Source: Algibacter lectus (GTDB taxonomy: Bacteria; Bacteroidota; Bacteroidia; Flavobacteriales; Flavobacteriaceae). From it: a DNA stretch of 64,000 nucleotides. Position numbers and translations under genes: made by a program. The stretch is from the NCBI RefSeq assembly GCF_900112395.1, contig NZ_FOLN01000002.1, positions 62,001 to 126,000 on the forward strand, given 5' to 3'. Below the pieces are notes generated by a model. The model saw only the letters and a program-made list of their open reading frames with translations, was not told where the DNA came from and searched no databases. Positions 16,257 through 25,019 of the stretch are shown here, piece after piece. Each line of letters opens with the position of its first letter. The first letter of the stretch is position 1.

Positions 16257-17111
16257 TTATAATTTGTGTGTTAAGGTTTCGTAATTCACTATTTCAGGAA
16301 TAATATTTAATGCAAATAATTCCTTTTGCACATTATTCAGTGTCTCTTTATCTATTAATTCCTGAGACCACTCTGTAATGCCTAACCATTCTTGAACATC
16401 GTCTAATTGTTGCTCATAACGGTTAGCTATAGTTTTATCTATACTTGGGATATCTTTAAACTCTCTAGTCGTGTTATTAATTATATCAAGAATTGTTTTT
16501 AATTCGGCTTCATTATTTTTTATAAAATCTTCGCGAACTGCAATTACAAAACAAGGCCATGGAGACGGACAATTATCAATTCGTCTAAAAATACCATTAT
16601 CTACTAAAGGTTTAGTCGTGAATTTTTCCCATAAAAAGTAATCGCCTCTACCTTGAGTTAAGCCTTCTACAGCACCATCAAGATTTTTTATCACTTCAAA
16701 ATCAAGATCTTTTTCTAAATCCCAGTTGTGGTTTTGTGCACTTATATATGCCATTAAATGAGAACCAGACCCATAACGGCTAATAGCTGCTTTGGTTCCT
16801 TTTAAATCTGCTACGGTTTTGTATGTAGAATTTTGCGCGACATGCACGCCCCAATGTAATGGTGTTTGCACAAATGTTTGCACAATTTTACTAGGGTTTC
16901 CAGCAATGATATCTTTTACAATACCCTCTGTTAATATCACGGCAATATCAATATCTCCATCGCGCAACGCTTTACACATGGCGCCAGTGCCTCCATAATA
17001 ATCGTGCCAACGAAGGTTTATGTTTTCATCTTTATACTCACCTTCTTTCAGGGTTAAATACCAAGCTAAATTAAAGTGTTCTGGCACACCGCCTATATTT
17101 ACTTTTGTCAT
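16257..17111 (-). CDS. type-2 periplasmic-binding-protein fold protein without signal peptide
   Basis: The 284-residue protein resembles NMT1/SsuA/TauA-type substrate-binding proteins. VNIGGVPEHFNLAWYLTLKEG opens the fold, followed by a ligand-loop GGTGAMCKALRDGDIDIAVI and then YKTVADLKGTKAAISRYGSGSHL. It begins directly with the fold: there is no signal peptide or lipobox, and the upstream gene ends only 12 nt before the ATG, so a longer N terminus is impossible. No permease or ATPase is encoded nearby. Cytosolic members of this fold include menaquinone enzymes MqnA/MqnD and THI5-type pyrimidine synthases, so an enzyme or small-molecule sensor is as likely as a transport role. It is the last gene of the SUI1/DUF1835/nucleoside phosphorylase operon. 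Confidence 0.7.
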   Translation of the reverse strand: MTKVNIGGVPEHFNLAWYLTLKEGEYKDENINLRWHDYYGGTGAMCKALRDGDIDIAVILTEGIVKDIIAGNPSKIVQTFVQTPLHWGVHVAQNSTYKTVADLKGTKAAISRYGSGSHLMAYISAQNHNWDLEKDLDFEVIKNLDGAVEGLTQGRGDYFLWEKFTTKPLVDNGIFRRIDNCPSPWPCFVIAVREDFIKNNEAELKTILDIINNTTREFKDIPSIDKTIANRYEQQLDDVQEWLGITEWSQELIDKETLNNVQKELFALNIIPEIVNYETLTHKL

Positions 17112-17123
17112 GATTATGAGGTG

Positions 17124-17999
17124 CTAAGCAATTATTTTATCTAATGAAAATTGAATTAAACTATTAACGATTTTTTCAGGGTTTTCGCTGAAGGTACCGT
17201 TTGCTCTATTCGCGATAATAGCGTTAAGAGATACTGCACGATGCCCCAATAGTTTAGATAAACCGTAAATGGCAGATGTTTCCATTTCAAGATTGGTAAT
17301 ACGGAAATCGTTGAATTTGAAACTATCAATTTTGTTATTCAATTCTGAATCTCGAAGCGGTAAACGAAGCACACGACCTTGAGGACCATAAAATCCGTTA
17401 GCCGTAACTGTAATACCTTGATGAAGCTTTACATTTTCATCTTTAAACTTTTCAGCAAGTTCATTACTTTTTTCAACAATAACAGGTGTCGATTTGTTTT
17501 TATCCCAATCGCTATGTGCAACAAAAGCATCCTCAATATCAGGATGCGAAATGTGTTCTGTTTGATAAGCATGAAGCATACCGTTTATATCCATACCGTG
17601 AGAACTCATTAAAAATGAATTAACAGGAATATCACTTTGTAAAGATCCTGAAGTTCCTATTCTAACAATATCTAGGCTAACCAAATCGTTATTAATTTCT
17701 CTAGTTTCTAGATTTATGTTTACTAAAGCATCTAGTTCATTTATAACAATATCAATATTATCGGCACCAATACCTGTAGAAATTACAGATAAACGTTTAC
17801 CTTTATAAAGGCCTGTTTCTGTTTTAAACTCACGTTTATGAGTTGAAAATTCAATTGAATCGAAATGCTCGGTTATTTTTGAAACACGATCTGGATCACC
17901 AACAAAAATGATGGTTTGTGCTATATTTTCGGGTTTTAAATTTAGATGATAAACACTACCATCTGGATTTAATATAAGTTCAGATTCTTTAATTGGCAT
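17124..17999 (-). CDS. nucleoside phosphorylase (uridine phosphorylase-like)
   Basis: The 291-residue protein contains the phosphate-binding block VGDPDRVSKI at about residues 32-41, followed by VISTGIGADNIDIVINEL. The C-terminal ribose/base-site segment NLEMETSAIYGLSKLLGHRA has the conserved Met-Glu that binds the ribose 2'-OH. These features place it in the PNP/UDP phosphorylase family, nearest uridine phosphorylase, which splits nucleosides to base and ribose-1-phosphate. The first codons overlap the end of the DUF1835 gene by 11 nt, so they are translationally coupled. Its specificity (uridine, purine nucleoside or a modified nucleoside) is unresolved. Confidence 0.88.
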   Translation of the reverse strand: MPIKESELILNPDGSVYHLNLKPENIAQTIIFVGDPDRVSKITEHFDSIEFSTHKREFKTETGLYKGKRLSVISTGIGADNIDIVINELDALVNINLETREINNDLVSLDIVRIGTSGSLQSDIPVNSFLMSSHGMDINGMLHAYQTEHISHPDIEDAFVAHSDWDKNKSTPVIVEKSNELAEKFKDENVKLHQGITVTANGFYGPQGRVLRLPLRDSELNNKIDSFKFNDFRITNLEMETSAIYGLSKLLGHRAVSLNAIIANRANGTFSENPEKIVNSLIQFSLDKIIA

Positions 18000-18933
18000 T
18001 CGATACAGTTTTTACTAGTTTGTTTAATGGTTTACTAAATTGAAAATCATACTTTTTAACACCGCCAAAATACATTTCACTATCAATTTCTTTTGAAAAA
18101 TTATGCTGACTTAAAAGTGCCTCGTAACCATCTCGGTTTAGAGTAATACTATTTTCTTCATCAATTAAAAATACGCTCAGTTTATCAATAAATCTGGCCA
18201 ATTGTAAATCACGATAGCCGTAATAACCTTGATAGTTTAAAGCATAACCCAATAAATGATGTTTAGATTTAATAGTATTGTCTCTAACAATTTCAAGAAT
18301 GTTACGTTCTAAAATGTTTAAACCATCTTTAGAGTTTGGAAAGCGCTCTAAATGGGCTTTTAAACAATTACTTAAATATTTAAAACTCGAGCTTTTTACA
18401 ATAAATGGTTTTAATAAATTATGGTCTTTTCCGCAGTAAATACCCCAAACGGTAGTAGCCATATCTATATCATCTTCATTTAAATCAACTTTATTTTTGT
18501 ATTGGTTTATAAGTTGAGATGTATTTAATTCGGTTAATCCGGTAAGGCTTTTATTACCAGGAATGCGACCGCTACAAACTAAAGATATAGGAAGTTTTAT
18601 TTTCTTCTGATAAATTAGGCTAATTACAGCCAGCATGTTGATATGCGAAAACAAATCGTAATCGAACCACAAGATAATTTCCGAATATTTAACTTCCGCA
18701 TCATCTAGTTTTTCTAGTTCAATATCTACTTTCTTTAAATCTAAATCCACATCATAAAAATCGTGCAAAAAGGTTTTTCGAACTTCTATAGATTCTCTAC
18801 AATGAATGGTTTCTAATGTAGGACCTTCGCAAAATAATTCTTGCCAAGTTAATTGTTCTCCTGGAATTTCTAATTCCGTTAAACGGCCAGACAGATGTCC
18901 GCTGTTTGTAATATGCAGTAACTGTTTGCTCAT
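17989..18933 (-). CDS. DUF1835 domain protein
   Basis: The 314-residue protein begins LLHITNSGHLSGRLTELEI and continues with GEQLTWQELFCEGP, which I recognise as the start of the DUF1835 family. The central EIILWFDYDLFSHINMLAVISL and the C-terminal DLQLARFIDKLSVFLID fit its second half. The function is unknown. No signal peptide or membrane segment is visible, so it is cytosolic. It starts 3 nt after the SUI1-like gene and overlaps the nucleoside phosphorylase by 11 nt. That makes it an integral part of a four-gene operon. Confidence 0.8.
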   Translation of the reverse strand: MSKQLLHITNSGHLSGRLTELEIPGEQLTWQELFCEGPTLETIHCRESIEVRKTFLHDFYDVDLDLKKVDIELEKLDDAEVKYSEIILWFDYDLFSHINMLAVISLIYQKKIKLPISLVCSGRIPGNKSLTGLTELNTSQLINQYKNKVDLNEDDIDMATTVWGIYCGKDHNLLKPFIVKSSSFKYLSNCLKAHLERFPNSKDGLNILERNILEIVRDNTIKSKHHLLGYALNYQGYYGYRDLQLARFIDKLSVFLIDEENSITLNRDGYEALLSQHNFSKEIDSEMYFGGVKKYDFQFSKPLNKLVKTVSNAN

Positions 18934-18936
18934 AAA

Positions 18937-19266
18937 TTAACCTCCAACGCGTTTTACGTTAAACCCTTTTTCTTTTAACATGCCCATAATTTTATCTCTG
19001 TAATCGCCTTGGATAATAATTTTATCGTCCTTAAAACTACCACCAACACTTAGTTTCGTTTTAATTTCTTTTGCTAAAATTTTAAAATCTTCGGTAGCGC
19101 CAGTATAGCCATCTAAAATAGTAATAGGCTTTCCTTTACGCTTTTCATATTTACAAAGTATGGGTTCGTCTTGCATCCATATATAAGATGTGTTCTGCTC
19201 ACTTTCGGGAGTTTCTTCTTCAATATGTTCTGGAAACAGGTTTTTTAATTGGTCTTGTAAATCCAT
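18937..19266 (-). CDS. SUI1/YciH family translation initiation factor homologue
   Basis: The 109-residue protein has an acidic variable N terminus (residues 1-40) and then the eIF1/SUI1 fold: RKGKPITILDGYTG, LAKEIKTKLSVGGSFKDDKI and IQGDYRDKIMGMLKEKGF. Bacterial YciH proteins resemble eukaryotic eIF1 and can discriminate start codons in vitro; their physiological role is unsettled. It is the first of four overlapping or abutting genes, which ties a translation-fidelity-like factor to nucleoside metabolism in this lineage. Confidence 0.88.
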   Translation of the reverse strand: MDLQDQLKNLFPEHIEEETPESEQNTSYIWMQDEPILCKYEKRKGKPITILDGYTGATEDFKILAKEIKTKLSVGGSFKDDKIIIQGDYRDKIMGMLKEKGFNVKRVGG

Positions 19267-19335
19267 AATTTATTTTTGGGTGGAAGTATGAGTCGTAGTC
19301 ATTGATTTTTCAACTAAAAACTACAACTTAGGTAT

Positions 19336-20286
19336 TTACTTTTTCTTTAATCCTAATTCAATTAAGCGTTCGTTTAGAAACTCTCCGGCTGTAATATCAT
19401 CAAATTGTTTCGGGTTATTTTCGTCAATACAACCTTCTAAAACATCTAATTTCATGGCACTAACTGGGTGCATAAAAAAGGGAATAGAATAACGAGATGT
19501 TCCCCAAAGTTCTTTAGGTGGGTTTACAACACGGTGTATAGTCGATTTTAATTTATTATTAGTGTGTCTAGAGAGCATATCTCCAACATTAATCATTAAC
19601 TCATCATCTTCAGCAATAGCATCAATCCATTCACCTTTATGGTTTTGTACTTGCAAACCACGACCTTGAGCACCCATTAAAAGGGTAATTAAATTAATGT
19701 CACCATGAGCAGCAGCTCGAACAGCTTCTTTAGGTTCTTCTGTAATTGGTGGATAGTGAATTGGGCGCAAGATAGAGTTCCCGTTATGTATGTAATTATC
19801 GAAATATGTTTCTTCTAAATTAAGGTGTAAAGCCAAAGCGCGTAAAACGTACTTAGCTGTTTTTTCGAGCATTTGGTAAGTTTCCTTTCCTATTTTATTA
19901 AACTCTGGAAGCTCTTCAACTATTACATTTTCTGGGTATTCCGCTTTCAGTCCGTCATTATCATCAACATACTGTCCAAAATGCCAAAATTCTTTTAAAT
20001 CGCCTTCTTTTTTACCTTTTGCACTTTCTTTTCCGAAAGAGATGTAACCACGTTGTCCTCCAATTCCTGGAATTTCATATTTACGTTTAGTTTCAGTATC
20101 TAACTCAAAAAAGTTTTTTACTTCTTGGTATAAATTTTCAACTAAAGTATCATCTAGAAAATGCCCTTTTAAAGCAACAAATCCAATTTCTTCATATGCT
20201 TTACCAATGGCATCTACAAATTGTTGTTTTTTGTCGATATCGCCAGAAATAAAATCTTTTAAATTAACGCTAGGTATAATATTCAT
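19336..20286 (-). CDS. isopenicillin-N-synthase-like 2-oxoglutarate/Fe(II) oxygenase
   Basis: The 316-residue protein is an IPNS-like dioxygenase. The N-terminal DIOX_N region is intact (EEIGFVALKGHFLDD, then ETKRKYEIPG). The iron ligands appear as His-x-Asp in AAAHGDINLITLL and the distal His in KSTIHRVVNP. The 2-oxoglutarate-binding Arg-x-Ser is RYSIPFF. Members hydroxylate or oxidatively modify small molecules; despite the name there is no sign of beta-lactam biosynthesis here. It lies 69 nt upstream of the SUI1-like gene on the same strand and may head that operon. A promoter box lies upstream. Confidence 0.85.
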   Translation of the reverse strand: MNIIPSVNLKDFISGDIDKKQQFVDAIGKAYEEIGFVALKGHFLDDTLVENLYQEVKNFFELDTETKRKYEIPGIGGQRGYISFGKESAKGKKEGDLKEFWHFGQYVDDNDGLKAEYPENVIVEELPEFNKIGKETYQMLEKTAKYVLRALALHLNLEETYFDNYIHNGNSILRPIHYPPITEEPKEAVRAAAHGDINLITLLMGAQGRGLQVQNHKGEWIDAIAEDDELMINVGDMLSRHTNNKLKSTIHRVVNPPKELWGTSRYSIPFFMHPVSAMKLDVLEGCIDENNPKQFDDITAGEFLNERLIELGLKKK

Positions 20287-20313
20287 TATAAAATAATTTT
20301 AATCAATGTAATA

Positions 20314-20321
20314 CAAATGTA
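20314..20321 (-). promoter_or_regulatory. -7 box upstream of the 2OG oxygenase
   Basis: Minus-strand TACATTTG matches TAnnTTTG and lies 28 nt before the start codon. Confidence 0.45.
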
Positions 20322-20419
20322 CAAAAACATTGGGGAGTTTAGTAATCTCTATTTCATATTCATATTTCTGATAATTATTGATAAATACGTTATATTTACT
20401 ACAATAAACTGATTATATT

Positions 20420-22411
20420 ATGACTTCAGGCCAATTTAATTATCAAAACCATAATTTAGATAACGTAATTCTATTAGCACTTTACAAGAATATGCTAAAA
20501 CCGAGGCTAGTAGAAGAGAAGATGCTTGTACTGTTAAGACAAGGGAAAATCAGTAAATGGTTTTCAGGAATTGGCCAAGAAGCGATTTCTGTTGGGGTAA
20601 CTATGGCTTTAAATTCTAACGAATATATTCTGCCAATGCACCGCAATTTGGGAGTTTTTACAACAAGGGAAATCCCGCTAAGCCAATTGTTTGCGCAATG
20701 GCAAGGTAAAGCTTCTGGTTTTACAAAAGGACGAGATCGCTCGTTTCATTTTGGTACGCAAGACTATAAAATTATAGGCATGATTTCGCATTTAGGCCCA
20801 CAATTAGGTGTTGCCGACGGGATTGCTTTAGCATCTAAGTTAAAAAATAAAAATGAAGTTACAGCTGTTTTTACAGGAGAAGGCGGAACGAGTGAAGGCG
20901 ATTTTCATGAGGCTTTAAACGTCGCTTCGGTTTGGGAATTACCCGTTTTATTTTGTGTTGAAAATAATGGTTACGGATTATCTACACCAACAAACCAACA
21001 GTATAATTGCGAAAATATTGCCGATCGCGGACTTGGGTATGGTATGGAATCGCATATTATTGATGGTAATAATATTATTGAAGTTTATTCTAAAATGAAC
21101 ACAATAGCAGAGAGTGTTCGTCAAAACCCAAGACCTGTTTTAATCGAATTTAAAACCTTTAGAATTCGAGGTCATGAAGAGGCGAGTGGTACAAAATATG
21201 TTCCAAATGATGTGTTAGATATGTGGTCTAAAAAAGATCCAATAACTAATTTCGAGTTATTTTTGAGAGATAGCAATATTTTAAATGAAGAAGAAAATAA
21301 ACGGTTAAAAGCAGATATTTTAAATGAAATTAATAAACATTTAGATATAGCATATAGTGAAGATGAAATAATACCAAATGAAGCTAATGAGTTAAACGAT
21401 GTATTTCATTCTTTTGAAAATAAAATAGTTAGTAGTTGTTCTGGATTTAAAGAAATACGTTTTATTGATGCGGTTTCCGAAGGTTTAAAACAAAGTATGC
21501 AACGTGATAACAGTTTAGTTATCATGGGGCAAGATATTGCAGAATACGGTGGTGCGTTTAAAATTACCGAAGGTTTTATTGGAGCCTTTGGAAAAGATAG
21601 AATACGGAATACACCCATTTGCGAATCAGCTATAATTGAAACCGCTTACGGTTTATCTATTGCGGGAATTAAAAGTATTGTAGAAATGCAATTTGCCGAT
21701 TTTGTGAGTTCTGGTTTTAATCCTGTTGTTAATTTATTGGCAAAATCGTATTACAGATGGGGACAAAATGCAGATATAGTGATTAGAATGCCATGTGGTG
21801 GCGATGTTGGAGCAGGCCCATTTCATTCGCAAACCAATGAGGCTTGGTTTACTAAAACGCCGGGTTTAAAAGTGGTTTACCCTGCATTTCCATATGATGC
21901 CAAAGGATTATTAGCTTCATCCATAAACGATCCAAATCCGGTGCTATTTTTTGAACATAAAGGATTGTATCGAAATATTAGTCAAGAAGTTCCAGTAGAT
22001 TATTATACACTTCGAATAGGGAAAGCGTCTTTAATAAAAACAGGAAAAGAAATTACTGTTATTAGTTATGGAGCAGCCGTGCATTGGGCTTTAGAAACTT
22101 TGAAAAAGAATCCTCAAATTTCCGCCGATGTTATTGATTTAAGAACATTACAGCCTTTAGATTTAGAGGCTATATTTAATTCAGTTAAAAAGACAGGGAA
22201 AGCTATTATTTTACAGGAAGATTCGTTGTTTGGAGGTATTGCTAGTGATATTTCAGCACAAATTATGGAGCAGTGTTTCGAGTATTTAGATGCGCCTGTA
22301 AAGCGTGTAGCGAGTTTAGATACGCCAATTCCGTTTTTAAAAACTTTAGAAAATCAGTATTTACCAAAAAATAGATTTGAAGCCGAGTTGATAGCAATTT
22401 TAAAGTATTAA
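20420..22411 (+). CDS. fused E1 alpha/beta 2-oxoacid dehydrogenase (thiamine-diphosphate dependent)
   Basis: The 663-residue protein joins both E1 subunits. The alpha part (about 1-330) has FTGEGGTSEGDFHEALN and CVENNGYGLSTP, the Mg/ThDP site. The beta part (about 340-663) has VIMGQDIAEYGGAFKITEGF, VEMQFADFVSSGFN and RMPCGGDVGAGPFHSQTNE. Such fusions are typical of Bacteroidota and probably oxidise branched-chain or short 2-oxoacids with separate E2 and E3 proteins encoded elsewhere. It is monocistronic, followed by a 12-bp hairpin. Pyruvate as substrate is less likely. Confidence 0.9.
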   Translation: MTSGQFNYQNHNLDNVILLALYKNMLKPRLVEEKMLVLLRQGKISKWFSGIGQEAISVGVTMALNSNEYILPMHRNLGVFTTREIPLSQLFAQWQGKASGFTKGRDRSFHFGTQDYKIIGMISHLGPQLGVADGIALASKLKNKNEVTAVFTGEGGTSEGDFHEALNVASVWELPVLFCVENNGYGLSTPTNQQYNCENIADRGLGYGMESHIIDGNNIIEVYSKMNTIAESVRQNPRPVLIEFKTFRIRGHEEASGTKYVPNDVLDMWSKKDPITNFELFLRDSNILNEEENKRLKADILNEINKHLDIAYSEDEIIPNEANELNDVFHSFENKIVSSCSGFKEIRFIDAVSEGLKQSMQRDNSLVIMGQDIAEYGGAFKITEGFIGAFGKDRIRNTPICESAIIETAYGLSIAGIKSIVEMQFADFVSSGFNPVVNLLAKSYYRWGQNADIVIRMPCGGDVGAGPFHSQTNEAWFTKTPGLKVVYPAFPYDAKGLLASSINDPNPVLFFEHKGLYRNISQEVPVDYYTLRIGKASLIKTGKEITVISYGAAVHWALETLKKNPQISADVIDLRTLQPLDLEAIFNSVKKTGKAIILQEDSLFGGIASDISAQIMEQCFEYLDAPVKRVASLDTPIPFLKTLENQYLPKNRFEAELIAILKY

Positions 22412-22417
22412 TATAAA

Positions 22418-22459
22418 GAATATTGAGTTATTCTGTTGCCGCAAAAGAACTCAATATTC
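22418..22459. terminator. hairpin terminator between convergent E1 and exbD genes
   Basis: A perfect 12-bp stem GAATATTGAGTT / AACTCAATATTC (22418-22429 with 22448-22459) has an 18-nt loop. The downstream T-richness is weak on both strands, so efficiency is uncertain, but its position between two convergent stops supports a termination role. Confidence 0.6.
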
Positions 22460-22475
22460 AAACTAGTAATAATTT

Positions 22476-23030
22476 TTACTTCGTTTCGGCTTCTGATAGG
22501 ATAAACGGGTAAGCTTTTTTAACCTTCTGTAAATCTTCTTTACTCAAATTATCAACCGATTTCTGTAAAACATTAGCAGCGTAATTGCTTCTTAATTCAA
22601 AATAAGCTTTAGATAATTCATTTTGAACCGCCACAAATTGCTTGTAAGTAGTTTGTTGTCCGTTTTGAAGTGAAACCACAGCATCTTCTGGATTGTCCGA
22701 TGCATTGGGGAACTTATTCCCATTGCAATACAAACAAGTACCGTCACCGTTATTATCTAAAAAGGCTTTTGTAGCCTCTTTTAAATCGGATAGATTAACC
22801 TTTTCATTTTCAACCATAATTTCATCATTATTATTAATAACAATGCGTAAAATGTTGCGCTCATGTTTTAAGCTTTCACAATCTCCCGTTGGGCATTCGG
22901 CTGGCAAAACCCGATTGATTCCTGCATCGGAGGAAATAGTTGCGGTTACTAAAAAGAAAATTAGTAGCAAAAATGCAATGTCGGCCATGGAGCCTGCATT
23001 AACTTCTGGTGCTTCTTTTGAATGTCTCAT
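22476..23030 (-). CDS. solitary ExbD/TolR-like protein with cysteine-rich periplasmic domain
   Basis: The 184-residue protein has the ExbD signature at its N terminus: APEVNAGSMADIAFLLLIFF with the membrane-embedded Asp (residue 17) and one transmembrane helix (about 15-33). The periplasmic part is unusual. It contains CPTGDC shortly after the membrane and CLYC within a DNNGDGTC..GNKFPN loop, four cysteines in all. ExbD normally acts with ExbB to harness the proton gradient, but no exbB or tonB is adjacent; the flanks are an unrelated E1 gene and a secreted-protein gene. It may pair with an ExbB encoded elsewhere. The C-terminal third is helical and has no family I recognise. Confidence 0.85.
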   Translation of the reverse strand: MRHSKEAPEVNAGSMADIAFLLLIFFLVTATISSDAGINRVLPAECPTGDCESLKHERNILRIVINNNDEIMVENEKVNLSDLKEATKAFLDNNGDGTCLYCNGNKFPNASDNPEDAVVSLQNGQQTTYKQFVAVQNELSKAYFELRSNYAANVLQKSVDNLSKEDLQKVKKAYPFILSEAETK

Positions 23031-23492
23031 AAATGTTAAAATTTAAATGTTAATATGAAATCAAGACACACAAAAACAATACCATAAAAGTGAGAAGAAT
23101 AATTGAAAAAGTTGGATTTTGATGTTTAAGCGAGCTTTGTTGTATAAATCGTAAGGAGCTTTAAATTAGTCTTTAATATTTATTTTTAATCTAAACATAA
23201 GGTTTGTAAGGTTGCTACTCTAAATGACATAAGTAATATAAATTTGGCTGTGGTTTTTGAATGATAAATATAATTTCACCTTAATTGCAAAGTGTATTTT
23301 AATTAAAATTTAATATTTTGTCGCTAATAATCATGCAATTATAAACGTTGAGATATTTTAGGAATGGTTATTGTATTAATTTTTTCCTAAATAGAAACAC
23401 GTATAATTGTGATTTAAATGATAACAATTATCTTTGAAGCATAATTATAGCAATTTTGTTTCCTATTATAATTAAAAGACGCCGACAAACCA
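23031..23492. other. 462-nt AT-rich intergenic region
   Basis: It separates divergent exbD and a secreted-protein gene. I found no coding potential, tRNA or strong hairpin. The only clear signal is the promoter at 23407-23436. Confidence 0.6.
23407..23436 (+). promoter_or_regulatory. Bacteroidota-type promoter for the secreted-protein gene
   Basis: TTG at 23407-23409, a 19-nt spacer, and TATCTTTG at 23429-23436 match both halves of the -33/-7 consensus. The predicted start gives a leader of about 50 nt. Confidence 0.65.
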
Positions 23493-24170
23493 ATGAAGTT
23501 TCATTTTTCATTTTTTATATTTTTAGTTTTTACTATCTCTAGTTTTGCTCAAATAGATAGTAGAAATAAGTCTACGCCATTTCCTGTTATTGAAAGCAAA
23601 AAAGATTCTTTAAAAGCCGAAATACCAAAACCATCTACACCTATTGAAGCCAAAGCAGACCCTTTAAATGGTTTGAATGCACCAAGAGTTTCAGTAGATT
23701 TAAGTATACCTAAAAGACAATTATCTATGTTTCCGGAGGAAGAATTTGGAAATCCAGGCGAACTATATACTAAAAACTTAGACCGACAAGCCAAATCTGT
23801 ATTGCCAGATGGTTATGGTGAAAATAGTGGTTTAAAAGAAGATGCTTTTTGGGGCGACTACCATACAAAATCTTTATCGGTACAGATTAAGTATAGAGAT
23901 CATAGTGCTATTGATGGCGATTTATTGCGTGTTTATGTTAATGGTGATGTACTGAGGTCTAACGTGTATTTAGGTAGGAGTTTTAGTGGTTTTACTTTGA
24001 AGTTGGAAGAAGGATCTAATAAAATTGAATTCTTTGCTATAAACACAGGTTCTTCTGGACCAAATACTGCTGAGTACCGTATAGTTGACGAAACTGGTGC
24101 TGTTATAGCGAGCAAAGTTTGGGCGTTAGAAGCAGGAGTGAGAGTTACTGTGGTTGTGGTTAAAGATTAG
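23493..24170 (+). CDS. secreted protein of unknown function
   Basis: The 225-residue protein starts with a clear signal peptide (KFHFSFFIFLVFTISSFAQ, cleavage after Ala19-Gln20 or nearby). A Pro/Ser-rich stretch (about 25-70) follows, then a C-terminal half (about 110-225) of alternating hydrophobic and polar residues. That half includes LRVYVNGDVLRSNVYLG and EEGSNKIEFFAINTGSSGPN, suggesting a beta-sandwich. I do not recognise a family. The protein is probably periplasmic or surface exposed. It has its own promoter and is convergent with the YD-repeat-like gene 11 nt away. Confidence 0.7.
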   Translation: MKFHFSFFIFLVFTISSFAQIDSRNKSTPFPVIESKKDSLKAEIPKPSTPIEAKADPLNGLNAPRVSVDLSIPKRQLSMFPEEEFGNPGELYTKNLDRQAKSVLPDGYGENSGLKEDAFWGDYHTKSLSVQIKYRDHSAIDGDLLRVYVNGDVLRSNVYLGRSFSGFTLKLEEGSNKIEFFAINTGSSGPNTAEYRIVDETGAVIASKVWALEAGVRVTVVVVKD

Positions 24171-24181
24171 ACGAGGATCTT

Positions 24182-24937
24182 TTAATTATATCTTCTTTTA
24201 GTAACCAAGTATTCCTCTCCATTTACTGTTTTATACTTTTTAGTCCAAAGACCTTTTTTGTTGTATTCATATCTAAAATACTCATATTCATATAAAAGTG
24301 GTCCGCCAGTAATTTGAATGGGAAACTCTTGTTTTGGTTCAAATGCTCTATGAATTTCAATTACGTTATTATGCTCGTCGTATTTGTAATTAGTTATAGA
24401 TTTTTCATTCTCAGGCTTAGGAGAAATATCACTATTTTGATAATCACTGGAAGTAGTAGATTTGATAATGTTTCCTACAGTATCATACACAAGTAGTTCT
24501 CTAGTGAAGGGTTTAAGCAAAACTAATTCCTCTGTTTCAATCAGTTTTGGTTTTCCGAATTCATTGAAATCGGAATATTTTTCAGTCTTTCCAAAACTAT
24601 ACTCTCTTCTTATTAGCAAAGAGTCTTTATATACCAATTTTATATTTGAAACATTATTTTCATTTTCTTTATTAATATTATAATTGTTAATTTTTCGCTC
24701 AATATTTCCAAATTCGTCATATTCAAATTCTATTCGGCTTCTTAATTCACTTCTATAATAATTTTCTTGTATAGTAATTAGTCCATTAGAAAGGTAGTAT
24801 TTCGTTTTCCATTTCTCCTTTTCTACGTTGCTCTCAATATAAGAATTGTACTTGCTTAATAATTCCTTTTCGCTTTTTTGAGCAAAAGAAATATTAAAAA
24901 ATAAAAGCATTATAATGATTGGTAGTAGTTTTTTCAT
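24182..24937 (-). CDS. secreted protein with YD/RHS-like repeats
   Basis: I use the Met at 24937, which begins a clean signal peptide (KKLLPIIIMLLFFNISFAQ); an ATG four codons upstream is possible. The mature part contains scattered tyrosine-aspartate repeats (EYDEFGNIERKI, VYDTVGNIIKST, KYDEHNNVIEIH, YEYNKKGLWTKK). These resemble the wall-associated YD repeats of RHS shells, but there are only about four of them, far too few to form a toxin cocoon. There is no toxin tip or immunity gene. It is probably a small secreted protein of unknown role, of a kind frequent in Flavobacteriaceae. Confidence 0.7.
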   Translation of the reverse strand: MKKLLPIIIMLLFFNISFAQKSEKELLSKYNSYIESNVEKEKWKTKYYLSNGLITIQENYYRSELRSRIEFEYDEFGNIERKINNYNINKENENNVSNIKLVYKDSLLIRREYSFGKTEKYSDFNEFGKPKLIETEELVLLKPFTRELLVYDTVGNIIKSTTSSDYQNSDISPKPENEKSITNYKYDEHNNVIEIHRAFEPKQEFPIQITGGPLLYEYEYFRYEYNKKGLWTKKYKTVNGEEYLVTKRRYN

Positions 24938-25019
24938 TTTGATAATCAACGCATTTTTATTCTGTTGGATTTATGTTTTTAGTCTCTATAATTTACTTTC
25001 TAGAATCAACCATTCTTCT

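Noticed and set aside
16257-17999. Futalosine menaquinone pathway (MqnA/MqnD with a nucleosidase)
   Set aside because: The fold and lack of signal peptide are suggestive, but the protein sequence does not look like MqnA or MqnD and no other mqn gene is present.
22693-23046. Open frame of 117 codons antisense to exbD
   Set aside because: ExbD is the clear gene; the opposite frame is a shadow.
24182-24937. RHS toxin-immunity module
   Set aside because: There are only about four YD-like repeats, no toxin tip domain, and no immunity-like neighbour.
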